Below are positions 8,529-16,430 of a DNA stretch of 48,957 bases, piece by piece. The notes beneath the pieces were generated by a model. The model searched no databases. It had not been told where the DNA came from and saw only the letters and a list, made by a program, of their open reading frames with translations. This DNA comes from an uncultured Bacillota bacterium. Its GTDB lineage: Bacteria; Bacillota; Clostridia; Lachnospirales; Lachnospiraceae. Position 1 is the stretch's first letter. Every line of letters starts with the position of its first letter. Location of the stretch: assembly GCA_949291945.1 (NCBI GenBank), contig CASEXH010000029.1, positions 1 through 48,957 of the forward strand. Reading direction: 5' to 3'. The translations under genes and the position numbers were made by a program.

Positions 8529-8658
8529 GTGCCTTCCCTCCTTTTCCGGCTCGTTTCTGTAAGCCTTCTGAGGAAAGAACTGTCTCTGAGTTCTTCAAGC
8601 CAAGTCCACTTCCGTATTTGGATTCTGTCTCCAAATATACTCTTGCTTCTTCTTTCAT
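8521..8658 (-). CDS. Candidate 45-residue leader ORF overlapping folE
   Basis: Reading from ATG at 8656-8658, behind AGGAG with a 9-base gap, the frame gives [20 protein letters not shown] and continues for 25 more residues to a TAA at 8521-8523, eight bases inside folE. It lies wholly within the predicted folate-operon leader (start site near 8688). Its well-spaced ribosome-binding site and stop overlapping the folE start are what translational coupling looks like. It resembles no protein I know, is basic and glycine-rich at its end ([11 protein letters not shown]), and may simply be chance in the leader. Confidence 0.35.
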   Translation of the reverse strand: MKEEARVYLETESKYGSGLGLKNSETVLSSEGLQKRAGKGGKAHG

Positions 8659-8695
8659 CTTTGGGTTCTCCTATCTGAGATAATATTTTCATCTC

Positions 8696-8724
8696 ATTAT
8701 AGAACTGTTTTTTCTCAAGTACAA
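8696..8724 (-). promoter_or_regulatory. Promoter of the folate operon
   Basis: On the minus strand a perfect TATAAT (8696-8701) lies 17 bases after TTGTAC (8719-8724). The predicted start site near 8688 gives a leader of about 160 bases before folE. I see no tetrahydrofolate riboswitch in that leader. Confidence 0.6.
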
Positions 8725-8750
8725 TATATTTTGACATTTAAAGTCATAAA

Positions 8751-8794
8751 ATATCCCTGGAGAAACTTTTGCCCCATAGTTTCCCCAGGGATAT
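8751..8794 (-). terminator. Terminator after the isomerase-like gene
   Basis: Arms ATATCCCTGG (8751-8760) and CCAGGGATAT (8785-8794) pair, with further pairing of GAAACT and AGTTTC inside. The minus strand then reads TTTATGACTTT. It separates the broken isomerase gene from the folate promoter. Confidence 0.7.
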
Positions 8795-8808
8795 AGTAAA
8801 ACAGTATC

Positions 8809-9596
8809 TCAACATTCTTCCATAATAGCTTGTACTGCCGACTTAGTATCTGTAAGAGGGAACAGTTCATATCCTACCAGACCTTTATAGCCACAGCTTT
8901 CTAAATGCCGAAGAACCTTTTTGTACTGGATTTCTCCGGTCCCCGGCTCATGACGGCCCGGAACATCTGCCACATGGATATGCCCCATCTGATCCACATA
9001 AGCAGAGATTGTGTCACAAAGGTTTCCTTCGTTAATCTGCATATGATACACATCATATAAAATCTTCAGTCTTGGAGAAGCAATCAGCCGGCAGATCTCT
9101 GCCCCATCCTGGTAGTACTCAGAAAATTCCCCACATGGTCCACTGAAATATTCAAGGCCTCCAGGTTCAAATTGATATTTTCCTGCTCTGCCAGCCTGGC
9201 GCAGGCCAGTAAGCCATCATACATACAGCAGATCTTAACTGTGTCCGAAAGCTCCTCATAATGCTTCACTACAACGCCTCCTTCTCCCAGTGCGTTGGAA
9301 TGAATGGTCAGGCTGAATGCTCCTACCTTCTTGGCTGCTTCTATGGATTTTTTCAGTTCTTCCAGATATTTCTCTCTGTGTTCCGGATCTACCAGAGAAT
9401 AGTCTGCATCTCCGTTAAATCCGCTGATAAGGATTCCTGCACTTTCAGCAGCCTCCTTGGTATCCTTCAGATCTTTGTCCCTCCAATCCCAGAATTCCAC
9501 TGCAGCAAATCCATCCTCCTTCGCTGCCTGAAACCGCTCCTTCCAGGGAAGTTCTGTGTATAACGTATCAATACATGCACATTTCCGAAGACTCAT
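8809..9596 (-). pseudogene. Frameshifted hydroxypyruvate isomerase-like TIM barrel protein
   Basis: Two adjacent frames together make one member of the sugar-phosphate isomerase/epimerase family, closest in phrasing to hydroxypyruvate isomerase. The N-terminal part (9596 to about 9111) begins MSLRKCACIDTLYTELPW; the C-terminal part carries LYDVYHMQINEGNLCDTI and GHIHVADVPGRHEPGTGEI, including metal-ligand residues. The frames are offset by one base: after STT the family needs QDGAEICRL, which is present in the other frame starting at 9111. A single-base deletion near 9111-9116 explains it. It starts behind GAGGTG. As written, the protein would stop after 170 residues and lose half the barrel, so it is inactive unless this is a sequencing error. 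Confidence 0.85.
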
Positions 9597-9625
9597 TTTT
9601 TACACCTCATTTCACAAAAATATTT

Positions 9626-9669
9626 ACCCTCAGTATACAGAGTCAAACACTCCTTTGTCCACTGAGGGT
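9626..9669 (-). terminator. Likely terminator of the MarR-ABC operon
   Basis: ACCCTCAGT (9626-9634) pairs with ACTGAGGGT (9661-9669) around a long 26-base loop. It is 44 bases past the last ABC gene; the minus strand then reads AAATATTTTTG and the plus strand ACTGTATTTTT. Confidence 0.5.
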
Positions 9670-9713
9670 ACTGTATTTTTTATGCGCTGTCAATATCTGA
9701 GAAAAAATTTTGA

Positions 9714-11525
9714 TTACGCAAACTGGCTGTTATAAAGCTGGGCATAGGCCCCTCCTTTTTCTAACAGCTCCCTGTGCCGTCCCTGCTCAATAATGTTTCC
9801 ATTCTCCATAAATAAGATCAGGTCTGCGTCCACAATAGTAGAAAGCCGGTGGGCGATCACAAAGCTGGTCCGGTTTTTCATCAGGCTGTGCATAGCCTTT
9901 CCGATTTCCATCTCTGTCCGGGTGTCTACGCTGGAAGTAGCCTCGTCCAGTATAAGAATTGGCGGATTGCAGAGAAAGACTCTCGCTATAGTCAGCAGCT
10001 GTCTCTGTCCCACGGAAATGTTCTCCGCTTCATTCTGCAGCACCGTATCATATCCCTTAGGCAGTGTCCTTACAAAGAAATCCACTCTGGCTGCTTTGGC
10101 AGCGGCAACGATTTCTTCTCTGGTAGCGTCCGGTTTTCCGTAAGCAATATTCTCTGCAATGGTTCCCTGAAAAAGCCAGGTATCCTGAAGGACCATGCCG
10201 AAATTTTCTCTCAAGTTTCCTCTTGTGAGATTTCTGGTATCCACTCCCTCCAGAAGGATCCTGCCTCCATTTACCTCATAGAACCTCATAAGAAGATTGA
10301 TCAATGTGGTCTTGCCTGCTCCTGTGCTTCCTACCACTGCGATCTTCTGTCCCGGTTTTGCCTGGAAGCTGATATTTTCCATAAGGATTTTTTCCGGAGA
10401 ATAGCCAAAGCGTACATTTTCAAATTCTACAAGGCCCCTGGCCTTCTCTACTACTTCTGGTTTTTCCGGTTCCGGAGATATTTCTTCTTCATCTAAGAGC
10501 TGGTAAACTCTCTCCACACAGGCCAGAGCAGACTGCATGGAATTTATCATATAAGCCCCTTCTGTCAAAGGCTCTCCTGCCTGATACACATACTGGAAAA
10601 AAGCCTGGAACCGTCCTACAGTAAGGGCGCCGTCCAGCAGAAGTTTCCCTGCAAACACCGCAATGCCCACCTGCCCCAGCCGGTTGATAAAGCGGATTGT
10701 GGGGTTAATGGCGTTGGTCACGAAATCCGCCCATTTGGAGGCCTGAGCCAGTTCCTCGTTCACCCGGTGCATATCCCTGTAGCTGTTTTCTTCCTGGGTA
10801 AAGGCCTTAATAATATTTCTGCCGCTGTATGCCTCTTCCACTTGTCTGGTGACCTGGCTGACACACTGCTGCCGCCTGGCGGCAAACTCCAGTGTCTTGG
10901 CAGAAAAAACCTTGGTAGAAAGAAGGGAAAAGGCCATAAACACCAGAAAGATCAGGGTCAGCCCCACATGAAAGCGGAACATCATGATGAGAGAGCCCAC
11001 CACAAGTCCCACTGCGGAAAACAGTTTCAGAAGTCCCGTCTGAAGAGCCTCTGCGTTTTTGTCCAGATCGTTTACTGCCCGGCTCATGATCTCTCCAGGC
11101 TGATGGCCGTCAAAGTAGGAGAGCGGAAGCCGGTCCAGTTTCTGACTGATATCTGTCCTCAGCTTCAGGCTGAGGCGTTCTGCAAAACTGGCCATAAGAA
11201 AATTCTGAAGGCCGTAAAACAGGGAAGTAACCCCGTATATGATCAGAAGAATACAGATTTCTTTTCCTCCTGATTCCCAGGTCACTGAAAATGCCTGTCC
11301 CCCTCTGGCTGCCTCCTGTATCTTTTCCCAGAGCAGGTCAATGATCCCTGCACTGTAAACAGGAGCTAAAATAGAAAGCAGGGTGTAAAATATTACAGAT
11401 ACAAAAACCACCAGCAGCCGTCCATGCTGTTCTTCTACCGAGTTCCACATCCGCTTCAAAGTCTCCAGAGGACGGCTGGGCATTTCAAATTCTTCTTCAA
11501 ATAAGGCCTGATTGTTCTCTTCCAT
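9714..11525 (-). CDS. ABC exporter half-transporter, catalytic-glutamate subunit
   Basis: 603 residues: six-helix membrane domain (about 40-330) followed by an ATPase domain (about 365-600). Walker A is GSTGAGKTT, the signature is the non-canonical ISVGQRQ, Walker B is ILILDEATSS with the catalytic glutamate intact, and the H-loop is IAHRLST. Paired with the next gene it forms a heterodimeric multidrug or lipid-type exporter (LmrCD/TM287-288 class). The altered signature here and the altered Walker B in the partner lie in the same composite ATP site, exactly the asymmetry expected. It starts 2 bases after the partner's stop. Confidence 0.93.
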   Translation of the reverse strand: MEENNQALFEEEFEMPSRPLETLKRMWNSVEEQHGRLLVVFVSVIFYTLLSILAPVYSAGIIDLLWEKIQEAARGGQAFSVTWESGGKEICILLIIYGVTSLFYGLQNFLMASFAERLSLKLRTDISQKLDRLPLSYFDGHQPGEIMSRAVNDLDKNAEALQTGLLKLFSAVGLVVGSLIMMFRFHVGLTLIFLVFMAFSLLSTKVFSAKTLEFAARRQQCVSQVTRQVEEAYSGRNIIKAFTQEENSYRDMHRVNEELAQASKWADFVTNAINPTIRFINRLGQVGIAVFAGKLLLDGALTVGRFQAFFQYVYQAGEPLTEGAYMINSMQSALACVERVYQLLDEEEISPEPEKPEVVEKARGLVEFENVRFGYSPEKILMENISFQAKPGQKIAVVGSTGAGKTTLINLLMRFYEVNGGRILLEGVDTRNLTRGNLRENFGMVLQDTWLFQGTIAENIAYGKPDATREEIVAAAKAARVDFFVRTLPKGYDTVLQNEAENISVGQRQLLTIARVFLCNPPILILDEATSSVDTRTEMEIGKAMHSLMKNRTSFVIAHRLSTIVDADLILFMENGNIIEQGRHRELLEKGGAYAQLYNSQFA

Positions 11526-11527
11526 AC

Positions 11528-13252
11528 TTACTCCCCTCCTTTCATCTGGGATCTGGCAATATCCCTGTAAACGTCACAGTTTTCCATCAGATATTCGTGG
11601 GTTCCTATTCCTGCGATCTCGCCCTCATCCAGGACTACGATCTGGCTGGCATGTAAGATGGTGCTGATCCTCTGGGCAATGATCAATACCGCCGCTTCTT
11701 TTGTCTCTTCTTTCAAAGCGTCTCTCAGAGCCTTGTCTGTCTTAAAGTCCAGGGCTGAAAAGCTGTCGTCAAAAATATAAAGGTCGCTGTCCTTCATCAG
11801 GGCTCTGGCAATACAAAGCCTCTGCTTCTGGCCTCCTGAGAAATTCGTTCCTCCCTGGGCAGCTCTTGTCTCCAGGCCCTGGGGCAGATTTTTTACAAAG
11901 TCCGCCTGGGCAATCTCCAGAGCATGGAGCATTTCTTCTTTTCCGGCGTTTTCTTTCCCATGGGCCAGATTTTCCCCGATGGTCCCGGAAAAAAGCCAGG
12001 CTTTCTGAGGCACATAAGAAATCTCCTGCCGCAGTTCTTTCTGGGGAAGGTTACGAAGGTCCTGTCCTTTCAGTAGAATGCTCCCCTGGCTGACATCATG
12101 AAATCTCAGGATCAGTCTGGCTATGGTAGATTTTCCGCTTCCTGTGCTTCCGATAATGGCCGTGGTTTCTCCCCTTCTGCAGGAGAAGCTGATGTTCTTC
12201 AAGGTGTTTTCCTCTGCATCAGAAAACCGGAAATTTACGTCTTCAAAGCGGAGTACCTCCTGGGTATTATCCCAGTTCCCTTTGACGCAGTCTATAGCGT
12301 CCTGGATTTCCGGCTCTGTTTTCAGCACTTCCTCCATACGGCGGATGCAGACTCTGGCCCTGGGTAAAAGTATGATCACCATCTGGGCCATGATAATATA
12401 AAATAATATTAAAATGGCATATTCCGTCAGTGCCGTAATGTCCCCGATCTGCATAAATCCTTTTCCGATTCTGTTTCCTCCCAGCCACAGGATCAGAACA
12501 ATACACAGATTGATAACTGTGAAAGCTGCTACGTCCAGGCCGGCAAAAAGCCTGTTTGCCTGAATAGAAGACTCTGCATAATCCTCAAAAGTTTTCCCCA
12601 TTCTGCCTTCTTCTCTTTTTTCCTTGTGGAAAGCCCGTATTACCCGGACTCCTGTGATATTTTCCCGAAGGACCACATTCATCCTGTCCAGGAATCGCTG
12701 CAGCCGGTCAAAAATTTCCGATGCTTTTCTGGTCACAACCAGAGCCAGTACAACAATAAGAACTGTCACTCCAATGAGCAGCAGTCCCATCTGGCTGTCT
12801 ATGGCAAAGGCCATAGAGGTTCCCATGATACATACCACCGGAACCGGGATTACCATCTGAATACACCAGACTACCGCCTGCTGGATTACATTAATGTCAT
12901 TTAAGGTCCTGGTGATCATAGAGCCGGTTCCAAATCTCTGGAAATCCTCTCCTGAAAATTCCAGGGATTTGTCATATACTGCATTTCTCATATCCCGGCC
13001 AATCTTTGCGGAAAGGTCCGCACAGAGATAGCTGCCTGCCAGAGCGCCGGCGCCGGCAAGAAAAGCGATCAGGATCATCTGACCGCCTTTTTCCAGCATA
13101 TAGCTTAAGTCGCCTCCTGCCACGCCCAAATTTACCATATCTGCTGTCAGTCTGGGTATCAGGAGACCTCCTGCCACATCCAGTATGGTTACCAGCAGCG
13201 TAAAAAAACACAATCCTTTATACGGTTTCATAAACCGCAGTACCGTTTTCAT
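11528..13252 (-). CDS. ABC exporter half-transporter, degenerate-site subunit
   Basis: 574 residues with a six-helix membrane domain (about 10-300) and an ATPase domain (about 335-570). Walker A GSTGSGKST and signature FSGGQKQ are canonical, but Walker B reads LYIFDDSFSALD, with aspartate replacing the catalytic glutamate, and the switch segment reads IAQRIST, with Gln replacing the H-loop His. This is the non-hydrolysing half of a heterodimeric exporter. It lies 36 bases after the MarR gene and 2 bases before its partner. The substrate is unknown; a MarR-controlled pair suggests a drug or toxic metabolite. Confidence 0.93.
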   Translation of the reverse strand: MKTVLRFMKPYKGLCFFTLLVTILDVAGGLLIPRLTADMVNLGVAGGDLSYMLEKGGQMILIAFLAGAGALAGSYLCADLSAKIGRDMRNAVYDKSLEFSGEDFQRFGTGSMITRTLNDINVIQQAVVWCIQMVIPVPVVCIMGTSMAFAIDSQMGLLLIGVTVLIVVLALVVTRKASEIFDRLQRFLDRMNVVLRENITGVRVIRAFHKEKREEGRMGKTFEDYAESSIQANRLFAGLDVAAFTVINLCIVLILWLGGNRIGKGFMQIGDITALTEYAILILFYIIMAQMVIILLPRARVCIRRMEEVLKTEPEIQDAIDCVKGNWDNTQEVLRFEDVNFRFSDAEENTLKNISFSCRRGETTAIIGSTGSGKSTIARLILRFHDVSQGSILLKGQDLRNLPQKELRQEISYVPQKAWLFSGTIGENLAHGKENAGKEEMLHALEIAQADFVKNLPQGLETRAAQGGTNFSGGQKQRLCIARALMKDSDLYIFDDSFSALDFKTDKALRDALKEETKEAAVLIIAQRISTILHASQIVVLDEGEIAGIGTHEYLMENCDVYRDIARSQMKGGE

Positions 13253-13288
13253 AAAATCCTCCTGTTATGTCTTTCTTTTCCGTAATTG

Positions 13289-13732
13289 TCAGATTTTCTC
13301 TGCTCCTTCCCTCATAAATCTGGTATATTTTCGGAGGATCTGCGTAATCTTTTCCTGTTCCTCCACTTCCAGATTTTCGAAAACCTGGTGTTCCAGGCTC
13401 AGCACCCGGTCCACTGTCCTTTTTACAAAAGTTTCTCCTTCTTCTGTAAAAGAAAGGATCTTGTTTCTTCTGTCCCCGGAAACCGCTTCTAAACGCAGAT
13501 ATCCCTGTTTTTCCAGGTTTTTGATGGTAGAATTTACCGTCTGCCGGCTCATGGACATCTCCTGGGCAATTTCCGACTGGGTCAGTTCTCTGTTTGCCTC
13601 CCTCATAGTACACAGTATCCACATGGCGCTGTCGGAAAGTCCGAACTTCAGAGCCAGCATATGGTATACATCATCTATTTCCTTAGAGGCGCTGATAAAT
13701 TCCTGATATCGTTTCTCTGTTCCTGCTTCCAA
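13289..13732 (-). CDS. MarR family transcriptional regulator
   Basis: 147 residues. Winged helix-turn-helix: recognition region LTQSEIAQEMSMSRQTVNSTIKNLEKQGYLRLEAVSGDRRNKILSFTEEG, the classic MarR core with the DRR wing motif, between dimerisation helices at both ends. The start codon is TTG at 13730-13732 behind GGAGGAGG; no ATG is available close by. First gene of the operon with the two ABC genes, and very probably their repressor acting on the dyad at 13807-13855. The ligand is unknown. Confidence 0.93.
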   Translation of the reverse strand: MEAGTEKRYQEFISASKEIDDVYHMLALKFGLSDSAMWILCTMREANRELTQSEIAQEMSMSRQTVNSTIKNLEKQGYLRLEAVSGDRRNKILSFTEEGETFVKRTVDRVLSLEHQVFENLEVEEQEKITQILRKYTRFMREGAEKI

Positions 13733-13806
13733 ATATCCTCCTCCTTATCCTCAAAAAATCAAAAGCCCCGATGCAGGCATGTCTCTTTGACTTTGTTGCC
13801 CGCAGA

Positions 13807-13860
13807 AATAATCCGAAATCGGAGTATAGAGAGTATATTACGATTTCGGATTATTGTCAA
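13807..13860 (-). promoter_or_regulatory. MarR-ABC promoter with 15-base operator dyad
   Basis: On the minus strand TTGACA (13855-13860) and TATACT (13832-13837) are separated by exactly 17 bases. A perfect inverted repeat, AATAATCCGAAATCG at 13807-13821 and CGATTTCGGATTATT at 13841-13855, places one arm between -35 and -10 and the other just past the start site. Each arm contains a near-palindrome (CCGAAATCGG or CCGAAATCGT), so two repressor dimers could bind. The MarR protein encoded next is the obvious candidate. Confidence 0.88.
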
Positions 13861-13863
13861 GAC

Positions 13864-13920
13864 AAAACTCCTAAATATAAGGGGTTTTTCTTTATTTTTG
13901 CCCTTATATTTAGGAGTTTT
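13864..13920 (-). terminator. Terminator after the MOSC gene
   Basis: A perfect 20-base stem: AAAACTCCTAAATATAAGGG at 13864-13883 with its complement at 13901-13920, loop of 17 bases. It ends the mod-moaA-MOSC operon on the minus strand; the T-rich flanks would also stop plus-strand transcription. Confidence 0.85.
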
Positions 13921-13933
13921 TATAATTGTTCCT

Positions 13934-14365
13934 TTATTCCAGAACCGTAAGCTCGTCTCCTTCCCGGATCCGCCCGCCCCGGATCACTCTGGCAAACACC
14001 CCTTCTCTTGGCATAATGCAGTCTCCCATGATCTTGTATATCTCACATCCGCTGTGACATTCCTTCCCGATCTGGGTCATCTCCAGCACCACATCCCCGG
14101 ATTGAAAACGGGTGCCTACAGGAAGATTTTTAAAATCTATACCGCTGACAATGAGATTTTCTCCGAAGGCCCCGTCTTCCACAGGGGCCCCCTTTTTCTT
14201 GAAGTCCTGTATCTTTTCGTAGGAAAGCAGACTTACCTGGCGATGCCATTTACCTGCATGGGCATCATTTTCCAGCCCAAAATCTTCTATAAACAAAGCT
14301 TCATGGACATTTTTCTTCTGCGTGCCTTTCTTTTCGCTGATACAGACTGCCATGACTTTTCCCAT
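13934..14365 (-). CDS. MOSC domain protein
   Basis: 143 residues, a stand-alone MOSC (molybdenum cofactor sulfurase C-terminal) domain. Visible features are GAFGENLIVSGIDFKNLPVGTRFQSG and the conserved-cysteine segment GKECHSGCEIYKIMGDCIMPREGVFARV. MOSC domains bind molybdenum cofactor or carry sulfur; single-domain bacterial forms are often in Moco operons, as here behind moaA. Three cysteines in the segment could take part in sulfur or metal handling. The exact reaction is not established for this type. Confidence 0.92.
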   Translation of the reverse strand: MGKVMAVCISEKKGTQKKNVHEALFIEDFGLENDAHAGKWHRQVSLLSYEKIQDFKKKGAPVEDGAFGENLIVSGIDFKNLPVGTRFQSGDVVLEMTQIGKECHSGCEIYKIMGDCIMPREGVFARVIRGGRIREGDELTVLE

Positions 14366-14406
14366 TTCTCCACCTCCATGAAAAACTGTAAACTGCTCCT
14401 CCAGAG

Positions 14407-15381
14407 CTATCCGCCAATCTGGGACATCATATGGGTCTCCACTTCCCCAATATCCTTCTCTCCGAATCTGTGACTCTGGGGCTTATCTCTGACCGCCTGT
14501 TCCACAGCCCTTTTCAGAGTTTCCTGACTGGCCCCTTCTCTCAGCAGCTTTCTCAAATCTGTCCCTGTCTCATACTGAAGGCAGGTTTTTAAAAATCCCT
14601 GAGAGGTCAGCCGTACCCGGTTGCAGCTGCCGCAGAATTTATGGCTCAGTGCACTGATAAAGCCGATTTTTCCAAAAAATCCTGGAAAGCTATAGTAATG
14701 GGCTGGTCCGTTACCCAGTTTTTCCTCACAGGGACTGGGATTTCCATATTTTTCCCGGAGTTGTTCCAGAAGCTCTTCTTCTCCCACTGACCTGAACTGT
14801 CTTCCCAAACCAATAGGCATCATCTCTATATAACGCACATGTACAGGATAGTGTCTGGCCAGTTCTGCTATTTCCAGAACTTCCTGGTCTTCCCTTCCCA
14901 GAGGCACACAGTTGATCTTCAGGGGAATTTCCGGATATTTCAGCGCCTCGTAAAATCCCTCCAGAACCTTATCTAATCCCCTTCTTCTGGTAATCTCTGC
15001 AAAAACCTCCGGATTCAGGGTATCCAGGCTCAGATTGATCCCGTCTATTCCTGCCTCCCCAAGTTCTCCCAGAGCTTCCTTCAAAAACAGACCGTTGGTG
15101 GTCAGAGTAACCTTTTCTATTCCCGGCAGTGCCTTTAACTTTTTTACCAGCCAGGGAAGGTCCCTGCGCACCAGGGGTTCTCCTCCGGTCAGCTTGATTT
15201 TCCGGATCCCCAGACTGGCAAAGACCTCCGCCAAAGTGAGGATTTCGTCATAGCTGAGAATTTCTTCATGGGAAACCATGGACACGCCTTCCTCAGGCAT
15301 ACAATAGAGGCATCTCAGATTACAGCGGTCTGTCACTGAAATCCGTATATAATCGATTTCTCTTCCATATTTGTCAAACAT
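14407..15381 (-). CDS. moaA: GTP 3',8-cyclase MoaA
   Basis: 324 residues. First step of molybdopterin synthesis: radical SAM conversion of GTP to 3',8-cyclo-7,8-dihydro-GTP. The N-terminal cluster motif is CNLRCLYCMPEEG, SAM binding shows KLTGGEPLVR, the second cluster is CGSCNRVRLTSQGFLKTCL, and the chain ends in the functionally important Gly-Gly. The frame is open to 15444 but that extension overlaps the preceding gene; the start at 15381 has GGAG close by and a better fit to family length. No moaC, moaD or moaE is seen in the window. Confidence 0.95.
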   Translation of the reverse strand: MFDKYGREIDYIRISVTDRCNLRCLYCMPEEGVSMVSHEEILSYDEILTLAEVFASLGIRKIKLTGGEPLVRRDLPWLVKKLKALPGIEKVTLTTNGLFLKEALGELGEAGIDGINLSLDTLNPEVFAEITRRRGLDKVLEGFYEALKYPEIPLKINCVPLGREDQEVLEIAELARHYPVHVRYIEMMPIGLGRQFRSVGEEELLEQLREKYGNPSPCEEKLGNGPAHYYSFPGFFGKIGFISALSHKFCGSCNRVRLTSQGFLKTCLQYETGTDLRKLLREGASQETLKRAVEQAVRDKPQSHRFGEKDIGEVETHMMSQIGG

Positions 15382-15407
15382 ATCTCCGGTTTCCCTCCTT
15401 TCTGATA

Positions 15408-16430
15408 TCAGCCCGTTCCAAATCCGCAGTCCGGCCAGCGGCATTCCTCACATCCCAGGCACAGGCCGCCGTTTCCAAGTCTGGTAATCTCCTTTCTGGA
15501 TACCTGTATTCCAGCCGCAGTCTTAGGCAGGACCAGGTCAAAAATCGTAGTCTTCGCATACATTACACAGCCTGGCAGTCCCATGACCGGAGTTCCATCA
15601 GGAAAATAAGCCAGACAGAACATAGCTCCCGGAAGTACCGGAGCTCCATAGGTGACCACCTGAGCGCCGCTTTCCTTTATGGCTCCCGGCGTCTGGTCGT
15701 CGGGATCTACACTCATGCCTCCTGTGGCTATAATAAGCTCACAGCCTCTGGCTTTCAGTTCCAGGATTGCCTCTGTGATCTTCTCTTTTTCATCTCCAAC
15801 AATAATATGCTCCTCTGCCTGTATTCCGTACTGTTCCAGCTTTTTCCTCACCACAGGAGTAAATTTGTCCTGGATCCTTCCATAAAATACTTCGTTTCCT
15901 GTAGTCACAATCCCGGCTTTTTTCAGTCTATAAGGCAAAAGCTGGCAGAGAGGTTTTTCCCCTGCAGTCTTTTTGACCAGCTCCATTTTTTCTTTTTTGA
16001 TCACCAGAGGGATCACCCTGGTTCCCAGGAGCTTATCCCCTTTTTTCACCGGAGTATTGCTGTGCCTGGTAGCAATTATTACCTGGTCGATCTCATTAAT
16101 GGCATTCAGTCTTTCCACGTCAACCAGAAACAATCCGTCACAGGCTGCAGTCAGCTCGATTTTACCCTCTTTTACCTCAGAAGGGATCATATTTTCTCCC
16201 TGACATACCTGGCATAAAATCTCTGCCCCTTCGTTTTCATGATAAACCGTATCGTCCTTTTCCCACACATAAAGCTGGTCTTTTCCCATGCTCAGAAGTA
16301 CGGGAATATCTTCCCGGGCGATAATATGCCCTTTCCGGAACCGGGGGCCTTTCACTACTCCCGGAATGATCTGGGTCAGATCGTGGCAGAGCACCTGTCC
16401 TACCGCATCCTCCGTCCGTATTAATTTCAT
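15408..16430 (-). CDS. Molybdopterin-binding protein with cysteine-rich tail
   Basis: 340 residues. Residues about 170-310 form a MoaB/MogA/MoeA-like molybdopterin-binding domain (GIVTTGNEVFYGRIQDKFTP, ELIIATGGMSVDPDDQTPGAI, VMGLPGCVMY). The N-terminal 165 residues resemble the linker region of MoeA-like proteins (AVGQVLCHDLTQIIPG), but full MoeA domain III-IV organisation is absent. The last 22 residues carry four cysteines (C324, C327, C330, C335) in a CxxCxxCxxxxC pattern that could hold a metal or cluster. Overlaps modC by 4 bases. Probably acts in metal insertion or Moco handling; function inferred. Confidence 0.85.
   Translation of the reverse strand: MKLIRTEDAVGQVLCHDLTQIIPGVVKGPRFRKGHIIAREDIPVLLSMGKDQLYVWEKDDTVYHENEGAEILCQVCQGENMIPSEVKEGKIELTAACDGLFLVDVERLNAINEIDQVIIATRHSNTPVKKGDKLLGTRVIPLVIKKEKMELVKKTAGEKPLCQLLPYRLKKAGIVTTGNEVFYGRIQDKFTPVVRKKLEQYGIQAEEHIIVGDEKEKITEAILELKARGCELIIATGGMSVDPDDQTPGAIKESGAQVVTYGAPVLPGAMFCLAYFPDGTPVMGLPGCVMYAKTTIFDLVLPKTAAGIQVSRKEITRLGNGGLCLGCEECRWPDCGFGTG

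Noticed and set aside
8529..8688. Tetrahydrofolate riboswitch in the folate leader
   Set aside because: The conserved core of the known THF riboswitch is not visible; a coding frame explains the same bases.
8498..8737. 79-residue minus-strand frame overlapping folE
   Set aside because: Its start lies upstream of the predicted folate promoter and it overlaps folE; a better small frame with a ribosome-binding site exists downstream at 8658.
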